Shown: one piece after another, positions 23,077 to 27,447 of the stretch
Position numbering within the stretch: position 1 is the first letter of the stretch
Layout: each line of letters begins with the position of its first letter
Source: a virus
DNA: 27,447 bases
Direction: 5' to 3' (one strand)
IMG/VR virus record: IMGVR_UViG_3300034066_001836
Span: 1 to 27,447 of that record
Translations under genes and position numbers: made by a program
Notes under the pieces: generated by a model
What the model saw: the letters and a program-made list of their open reading frames with translations, nothing else
Told to the model about the DNA's origin: nothing
Database searches by the model: none

Positions 23077-23949
23077 ATGAAGACCTTCATGGAGTACATA
23101 TCCGAGTCCATAATAGACCCACACCATGACAGGTTAGCCTCGGCGGTATTCGAATCGGAATCCCCCGCCCGCCTTAAATCCATGGTAAGAGCCCAAATCC
23201 AGAGAGGAATACACCACATCGAAACCCATGCCGGAGTGCAGGTAGTTGACTATCGGTTAATAGGGAGCATCCTCACCCATCGCTACTCGAACGAGTCGGA
23301 CCTGGACATCAACGTCCTGATCCGAGGAGAGCTTAAGCACGCGGTAAAAGTGGTGTCTCAACTTAGCGGGAAACCTGTACCCGGCTCCCCCTATGTCGTG
23401 AATTTCCACGTACTGAACCAAAAAGAAGTCTGGAACGCAGCAAACGACGATGCCGATGGTGTGTTCAACGTTGAGGAGAACAAGTTTGAGCGGGTACCGA
23501 AAGACCTCCCATTTGACTTGTCGATGTATTGGAAAGATTTTACTAGAATCGCTAGTTCAATCGAGACCTTATCGAATCGACTAAAAGAGCAGGTTCTCGA
23601 CTACGACTCTCTAAGAAAGGCTAACCGCGACGAGCTAAAGCACCTTCGCACCCTCACAGTTCAAAAGCTTCGGGCGCTCAAGAAGACTGCCGCTTCCCTT
23701 GTAGACATCTATAAAATCATAAAGATTTATCGTGACAAGATATTTGCACACGAACTAACTCAGAAAGACATCATTCGCTACGGCGAAAAGAACCGTATGC
23801 CTGCGAATGTAATTTACAAGCTTCTTGAAAAGTACCACTACATGAAGCTCCTAGATTCAATTTCAAACATCATCGGACACGACGGCTCTTTGAGCGCAAA
23901 CGAAATACGGGAATTGCAGCAGATCTTTAAGCCAACGCAGCCTAAATAG
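23077..23949 (+). CDS. Nucleotidyltransferase-like protein with capsid-targeting-type leader
   Basis: 290 residues from ATG 23077; an in-frame GTG at 23071 would lie in the promoter spacer. Residues 1-10, MKTFMEYISE, closely match the T4 IPIII capsid-targeting leader MKTYQEFIAE, with a gp21-type I-x-E cleavage site. Residues 61-80 (RLIGSILTHRYSNESDLDIN) carry the nucleotidyltransferase pattern G-S...D-x-D, with Gly63-Ser64 and Asp75/Asp77 as metal ligands. The following VNFHVL strand (near 120) lacks an obvious third Asp. The C-terminal 150 residues are helical and basic (LKHLRTLTVQKLRALKKTAA; SLVDIYKIIKIYRDKI). Substrate unknown: it could modify a nucleotide, RNA, DNA or protein. Inferred: a packaged, injected enzyme. 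Confidence 0.75.
   Translation: MKTFMEYISESIIDPHHDRLASAVFESESPARLKSMVRAQIQRGIHHIETHAGVQVVDYRLIGSILTHRYSNESDLDINVLIRGELKHAVKVVSQLSGKPVPGSPYVVNFHVLNQKEVWNAANDDADGVFNVEENKFERVPKDLPFDLSMYWKDFTRIASSIETLSNRLKEQVLDYDSLRKANRDELKHLRTLTVQKLRALKKTAASLVDIYKIIKIYRDKIFAHELTQKDIIRYGEKNRMPANVIYKLLEKYHYMKLLDSISNIIGHDGSLSANEIRELQQIFKPTQPK
23941..23948 (+). promoter_or_regulatory. Late-promoter-like core (CCTAAATA) abutting the second zinc ribbon
   Basis: CCTAAATA-GTGGT-ATG overlaps the stop of the preceding gene and repeats the layout at 22246 and 23077, with 5 nt between core and ATG. Confidence 0.45.
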
Positions 23950-23953
23950 TGGT

Positions 23954-24169
23954 ATGCCACTCTACGAATACAAATGTGACAAATGCCAAGCCGTATTTGA
24001 CTCGTACAAGAGTCAATCAATGGGATGTCAGGAAGACCCCGGTAGCGAATGTCCAACGTGTAAAGCGTCATCCAGAAGAGTTGAAATTTCAACAACGTCT
24101 GAGCCTGTCTTTAAGGGTAAGGGATTCTACGCTACCGATTACAAAGGAAAGACTACCTACAAAGGGTAA
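23954..24169 (+). CDS. FmdB-type zinc ribbon protein (second copy)
   Basis: 71 residues. MPLYEYKCDKCQAVFDSYKS and ECPTCKASS give the CxxC...CxxC ribbon of the FmdB family. The end, EPVFKGKGFYATDYKGKTTY, is the usual GxGFYxTDY tail of this family, which the copy at 15211-15480 lacks. It starts 4 nt after the stop of the nucleotidyltransferase-like gene and has a late-like core overlapping that stop. Role unknown. Confidence 0.85.
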   Translation: MPLYEYKCDKCQAVFDSYKSQSMGCQEDPGSECPTCKASSRRVEISTTSEPVFKGKGFYATDYKGKTTYKG

Positions 24170-24189
24170 TGTTCGCAGTCAAACGCCTT

Positions 24190-24278
24190 TTGAGATACTA
24201 CACTCAAGTACTGGCCCGAGGTAGCTTGTTTTAGAGAGAGAGCCTCCAGTTAATCGTGAGTAGAAAGCTACTTCGGGC
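24190..24278 (+). ncRNA. Candidate structured RNA: long hairpin with wide loop
   Basis: GCCCGAGGTAGCTT (24214-24227) pairs with AAGCTACTTCGGGC (24265-24278) over 14 bp with a single G-U, around a 37-nt loop. A smaller hairpin TTGAG/CTCAA (24190-24207) precedes it. TTGCTTATTTGTTATT follows, so it may be a small RNA ending in a terminator, a long terminator for the zinc ribbon operon, or a leader structure of the peptide at 24314. It is not tRNA-like. No gene covers 24170-24300. Confidence 0.5.
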
Positions 24279-24313
24279 GATTGCTTATTTGTTATTACAC
24301 AAAGAGGAGAAGC

Positions 24314-24466
24314 ATGAGACGTATTCTGCGACGATTCCTCCGGGTCGCTAGAGAGCTTCTAGCGGACCTACTATCGATGACTTTGATGCTTTTAGTGCTT
24401 TTCCTTTTGGGTACCTATGCCAAACTGATTTGGCACCTTCTCCGCAACATCTTATTTCTTACTTAG
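24314..24466 (+). CDS. 50-residue single-pass membrane peptide
   Basis: A short frame starting ATG at 24314 with a strong AGAGGAGA ribosome-binding site. The N-terminus is very basic (MRRILRRFLRVARELLADLL), followed by a hydrophobic segment (SMTLMLLVLFLLGTYAKLIW, about residues 21-40) and a short hydrophobic end. The layout suggests an inner-membrane peptide, for example a small holin/antiholin or other lysis factor, or a superinfection-exclusion peptide; nothing in the sequence decides. It stands alone between the hairpin region and the convergent protease gene. Real translation is likely but not certain. Confidence 0.6.
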   Translation: MRRILRRFLRVARELLADLLSMTLMLLVLFLLGTYAKLIWHLLRNILFLT

Positions 24467-24505
24467 AAAAGTCCAAGCAATCCGAGCGACCCCGACTAGG
24501 TATGG

Positions 24506-26179
24506 CTATACATAACCGCCTAGTGGAGTTGGAGTCCTTGTAGGTCTTACCGTAGGAGTCCGCGTAGGCGTGCGAGTTGGAGTCGCAGTGAATGTCGGCG
24601 TCGGGGTCCTTGTAGGTCTTACCGTAGGAGTCCGCGTAGGCGTGCGAGTTGGAGTCGCAGTGAATGTCGGCGTCGGGGTCCTTGTAGGCGTCCTAGTCGG
24701 TGTATATGTAAACGTTGGAGTCCTTGTAGACGTTGGAAGTGGGGTTTGTACAGTCGGAGCAGCAGTCACCGTTGGTAATGGAGTTAAGACCGGAGTCACC
24801 CCAGGAGCCGCAGTGGCAGTTGGTACTGGCGTAAGTATAGAGTCTTGCAGAGCCTCACAAATAGGCTTTGATGCCTCCACAGCAGCGTCCATATTCAATA
24901 GAGAACTTGTCTGCACCTTACCAGTAAGATCCGGGGTAAATGTACCATTATTCAGGATAATATCCTTCACCTGGGACTGGGTGAATAACCCACCACACAT
25001 GGCTTGTACAGCTACGACCACACCAGAGACATGAGGCGTCGCCATCGAAGTACCACTCATCCCAATATAGAACTTGTCCTTGTATGTGCTGATAACATTG
25101 GAGCCAGGTGCTGCAATATGAACAGTCTTTGCTCCAAAGTTTGAAAATGGAGATAGTTTACCCTGGCTTGTAACCGACGCAACCGAGATGATATTTCCGG
25201 TCTGGTATCCAGCCGGATATACAGCAAGCTTGTCGTTACTGTAAGATGCGTTTCCACTCGCAGCTACAAAAAGGATTCCAGCGTTACCAGCCTCTTTGAT
25301 TGCAGACGACAGCGAGGAACTGAAAGTATATCCTCCCCACGAATTGTTGCTAACTACCACCTTATGACCAGCCTTACGAAGTGCGGTACCGTAGTTGATG
25401 GCTTTTATTGCATTAGCAAGGCTCCCCCATCCATTTTTATCAAGAAACTTCGTAGCAACCAACTTTACATTCCACACCACACCAGGGATACCGATTGAAT
25501 TATTGCCCTTTGCTCCAATGATTCCAGCAACGTGCGTTCCATGCCCGTTATCGTCGAGGGGATCTCCTGAGTTCTTGATGGCGTTGTACCCGTATACGTC
25601 ATCGACTACTCCATTTCGATCATCGTCGATTCTGTTACCCGGCACCTCGTTTGGGTTCCTCCATACATTATCTGAGAGATCGGGATGGTTGTAAGAAATA
25701 CCCGTGTCTACCATCATCACTAGAAGGTCATTGCTCCCTTTGGTCTTGTCCCAAGCCTTCGGAGCATTGATCATGGCGGGAGCATAGAGCTGACTATACA
25801 GTTGATCATTGGGAACCTCAGACGCGGAGTATGCGAAATTGGGCTCGCACTTGACCCTTGAGCCAAGCTGAGACAAGGCTTTGCGAACCTTAGCAGTCTT
25901 GCAAGGATTGGTCTTGCGAGTCAGAGCTGCGGGCTTTTCCGCCCTCCCCATACCTAATGAGGCAACACCAGAAGACTTGGAATTGAAGAATAAAAGCTTG
26001 TCAGAGACTGATTCTACCTTGAAGCCTGTAGGTGAAGCAGACCTTACGGACATTACACTCTCCTTAGAGCTTGCGCGTGGTACCGTGATAATGGCTCCTG
26101 GATATACAAGCTTTTCAGCTCGCACCACAGACGCATAGACCAGAAATGGGAACACAACGGCAACAACAACTTTCTTCAT
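24506..26179 (-). CDS. Secreted subtilisin-like serine protease (S8) with Thr/Pro repeat tail
   Basis: 557 residues. Residues 1-21 are a signal peptide ([20 protein letters not shown], then A|EK). A propeptide-like stretch runs to about 125. The subtilase domain (about 130-440) has Asp158 in [16 protein letters not shown], His213 in NGHGTHVAG, oxyanion Asn310 in AASGN and Ser378 in [14 protein letters not shown], so all catalytic residues are present. From about 460 the tail is Thr/Pro/Arg-rich with [11 protein letters not shown] repeats, as in surface-exposed bacterial linkers. It would be exported from the host cell, which is unusual for a tailed-phage gene; it could act on host surface proteins, debris or neighbours. 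It looks like a bacterial gene acquired whole. Promoter not identified. Confidence 0.9.
   Translation of the reverse strand: MKKVVVAVVFPFLVYASVVRAEKLVYPGAIITVPRASSKESVMSVRSASPTGFKVESVSDKLLFFNSKSSGVASLGMGRAEKPAALTRKTNPCKTAKVRKALSQLGSRVKCEPNFAYSASEVPNDQLYSQLYAPAMINAPKAWDKTKGSNDLLVMMVDTGISYNHPDLSDNVWRNPNEVPGNRIDDDRNGVVDDVYGYNAIKNSGDPLDDNGHGTHVAGIIGAKGNNSIGIPGVVWNVKLVATKFLDKNGWGSLANAIKAINYGTALRKAGHKVVVSNNSWGGYTFSSSLSSAIKEAGNAGILFVAASGNASYSNDKLAVYPAGYQTGNIISVASVTSQGKLSPFSNFGAKTVHIAAPGSNVISTYKDKFYIGMSGTSMATPHVSGVVVAVQAMCGGLFTQSQVKDIILNNGTFTPDLTGKVQTSSLLNMDAAVEASKPICEALQDSILTPVPTATAAPGVTPVLTPLPTVTAAPTVQTPLPTSTRTPTFTYTPTRTPTRTPTPTFTATPTRTPTRTPTVRPTRTPTPTFTATPTRTPTRTPTVRPTRTPTPLGGYV
24535..24678 (-). 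repeat. Two identical 72-nt tandem copies in the protease tail
   Basis: 24535-24606 and 24607-24678 appear identical base for base, and a third copy starts at 24679 before diverging. Each encodes 24 residues of the TPTRTPT-type tail. Identity at the DNA level points to recent duplication by slippage or recombination. Confidence 0.9.
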
Positions 26180-26196
26180 ACCACTCAGTATCGTCC

Positions 26197-26244
26197 CACT
26201 TCAAACGCACCTTTAGCAGAAATGTTCACACTTCAAACATTTCT
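26197..26244 (-). promoter_or_regulatory. Repeats upstream of the protease, candidate control region
   Basis: AGAAATGTT (26218-26226) and AACATTTCT (26236-26244) form a 9-bp dyad. CACTTCAAAC occurs twice (26197-26206 and 26229-26238), 32 bp apart, about three helical turns. They lie 18-65 bp before the protease start. The rest of the 26180-26327 gap shows no gene. Confidence 0.4.
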
Positions 26245-26327
26245 TTATTTTACAGGAACCCCTTGCGAGGATCCCTCATGGATACAAAGTGAAAATGTCA
26301 AGCTATGTGGATCAGGCCGATATTAGT

Positions 26328-26900
26328 CTAATGAGACAGTCCAAAATTGATTGTCATTCCAGCCTTACCCTGAGTGTTCTTAAGCACCCCAAGGGTGAAG
26401 CTCTTGTGATAAAAGTCTTCGATGTCCAATGCAACATCGGACATTCTTAAAAATCGCACAACATCGTGTCCGGGGTTTACTCCGACTCCCGCGACCACAG
26501 CCTTACCACACATCATGGCGTAAACTCGCAGATTATGAAGCACGCTTACAGCTTCGGGGTTAAAGTCAAAATGTTCCAGCTGGTTCAAGCCATCAATAAA
26601 AATCAAGTCGGGTTGGAGGCTAGAAATTGTCATCTGAAGCGTCTCGAATCGAGTATTTGGTTTCAAATGAACAAGTTTAGCGTACGGGTTAGTGATAGTA
26701 CCCTTCAGAACATCTGTATCTTCCTCAAGTGAAATGAAGGCCACATTACTTCCCGAGTCCAGAGCGTTGTTAGCCAGGTAAGTGAGGGTCGTGGTCTTCC
26801 CTGACATTTCACCCTCACCAAGTACGATTGAAAGAGTTCCCTTTTGGAATCCCCCACATAACACAGTGTCTAGCTCTTTTATTCCCGACTGATACTTCAT
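26328..26900 (-). CDS. RecA/KaiC/RadA-type P-loop ATPase
   Basis: 190 residues from the ATG at 26900, with GGAGAG upstream; the frame extends 5' without a good start. MKYQSGIKELDTVLCGGFQK, then GTLSIVLGEGEMSGKTTTLT, is the KaiC/RadA opening with a Walker A region at 28-37. VAFISLEED (53-61) holds the candidate catalytic Glu, and DLIFIDGLNQLEH (98-110) is Walker B. There is one RecA-like domain and no DNA-binding extension is obvious. It is much shorter than UvsX or gp41, so it is not a plain replacement of either. It may be a recombination, replication or signalling ATPase. It lies upstream of the protease, on the same strand, separated by about 150 nt. Confidence 0.75.
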   Translation of the reverse strand: MKYQSGIKELDTVLCGGFQKGTLSIVLGEGEMSGKTTTLTYLANNALDSGSNVAFISLEEDTDVLKGTITNPYAKLVHLKPNTRFETLQMTISSLQPDLIFIDGLNQLEHFDFNPEAVSVLHNLRVYAMMCGKAVVAGVGVNPGHDVVRFLRMSDVALDIEDFYHKSFTLGVLKNTQGKAGMTINFGLSH

Positions 26901-27008
26901 AACTCTCCGTCGATGTTTCAAGTGTTTCAAACACCCTAACAAAGTGGTGAGAGCGCCGAGCATTACCCTAGACAACGGGACACCATAGAAATCCTAAATG
27001 ACCTTGAG

Positions 27009-27380
27009 CTATAGGGACTTAATCGCTTTGCTGGGTGGCACAGCATAGTCAACGACCAATGCAAACGTGCGAAAGTAGCCATCTGCGCTCGGCTCAACCG
27101 CCTTAAGCACGTCAATTCTTCGAAACTTAATGTCGTCGATTGGCTTTTTGGTCAAAAGAGTCGTGAAGAATGAGATTCCCTCATCAATAACAGTCTGTGC
27201 CGCAAGGTGCTCTGGTGTTCCCGAAGGAACATCAATTTGACACACATGAGTCAAAGTTACAGTTGGAGAGTCATACCTGTCTGATAGCTGAGCAAAGGAA
27301 AACGTTTCACGTAGGTTTGCGCTAAGACCGGATGTGAATTGAGTTTCAGCAAATATGTAATCGAGGAGGTAAAAATCCAT
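27009..27380 (-). CDS. Unknown protein
   Basis: 123 residues, ATG at 27380 with only a weak upstream AAAGA. Not recognised. It contains TVTLTHVCQIDVPSGTPEHL, then QTVIDEGISFFTTLLTKKPI and FRRIDVLKAVEPSADGYFRT, ending FALVVDYAVPPSKAIKSL, a mixed strand/helix pattern without membrane segments or cysteine motifs. It precedes the RecA-like gene on the same strand by about 108 nt, so they may share a transcript. Bases 27381-27447 hold nothing I can support. Confidence 0.65.
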   Translation of the reverse strand: MDFYLLDYIFAETQFTSGLSANLRETFSFAQLSDRYDSPTVTLTHVCQIDVPSGTPEHLAAQTVIDEGISFFTTLLTKKPIDDIKFRRIDVLKAVEPSADGYFRTFALVVDYAVPPSKAIKSL

Positions 27381-27447
27381 TCTTTGAAATTAGCAGAACG
27401 ATTCCTACCTAGTGCATTACCACTTTCCCGGACCCCCATCTTTTACA

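Noticed and set aside
24214-24278. tRNA gene
   Set aside because: The stem is 14 bp, no T-loop (TTCRA) or D-arm is visible, and the length between the arms does not fit.
24535-24678. CRISPR-like array
   Set aside because: The 72-nt units are contiguous without spacers and are in frame in the protease gene.
24570-25034. Plus-strand Val/Gly-rich frame opposite the protease tail
   Set aside because: Low-complexity VGVGVLVG sequence is the antisense of the Thr/Pro repeat; no ribosome-binding site.
26250-26310. TTGACA-like -35 box on the minus strand before the protease
   Set aside because: No acceptable -10 hexamer at 16-18 nt from it.

Overview
The window is part of the genome of a T4-like contractile-tailed phage. 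It carries recognisable counterparts of T4 genes 4, 16, 17, 18, 19, 26, 32, 33, 53 and 59, a gp48/54-type baseplate tube protein and a gp27-type hub. Several T4 gene orders survive: 16-17-18-19, and 32-59-(one extra gene)-33. Eleven copies of a T4-type late promoter core (xxTAAATA) sit just upstream of virion and late genes, and a gp33-like late coactivator is encoded here. Marker lengths and gene content place it well outside the T-even coliphages. The host cannot be named from the sequence; a classical signal peptide on one protein only says that it is bacterial.

Layout. 1-3856 (+): C-terminal part of a large tail fibre (open at the left edge) and a LamG-type adhesin. 3911-3940: terminator. 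3935-4387 (-): head completion gp4. 4444-12079 (+): tail module with baseplate tube cap/initiator, gp53, gp27-like hub, a possible gp2-family protein, a tail-tube paralogue, gp26 with a candidate programmed -1 frameshift, and a tape-measure-like protein with a lysozyme-like domain. 12082-15480 (-): replication and late-transcription block (gp32, gp59, unknown, gp33, PhoH, FmdB-type zinc ribbon). 15637-16876 (+): three small genes, the middle one a proteasome/HslV-like hydrolase. 17006-22246 (-): tail tube, tail sheath, large and small terminase, J-domain protein. 22431-24169 (+): tyrosine recombinase, nucleotidyltransferase-like protein, second FmdB-type zinc ribbon. 24170-24505: a long hairpin and a 50-residue membrane peptide. 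24506-27380 (-): secreted subtilase, RecA/KaiC-type ATPase, unknown protein.

Most interesting points. (1) gp26 ends in a T TTT TTC heptamer followed after 6 nt by a perfect 7-bp hairpin, and the -1 frame stays open for 58 codons up to the tape-measure gene; this matches the G/GT tail-chaperone arrangement of other phages. (2) Two proteins, one with a J domain and one with a nucleotidyltransferase signature, begin with a 10-residue leader matching the T4 capsid-targeting sequence and its gp21-type cleavage site. Both are driven by perfect TATAAATA promoters placed 5-7 nt from the start codon, which suggests enzymes packaged in the head and injected. (3) The phage encodes a T1-family peptidase with Thr1/Asp17/Lys33 spacing. 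(4) It encodes a complete signal-peptide-bearing subtilisin whose tail contains a recent 72-nt tandem duplication. All functional statements are from reading the sequence; no database search was run.
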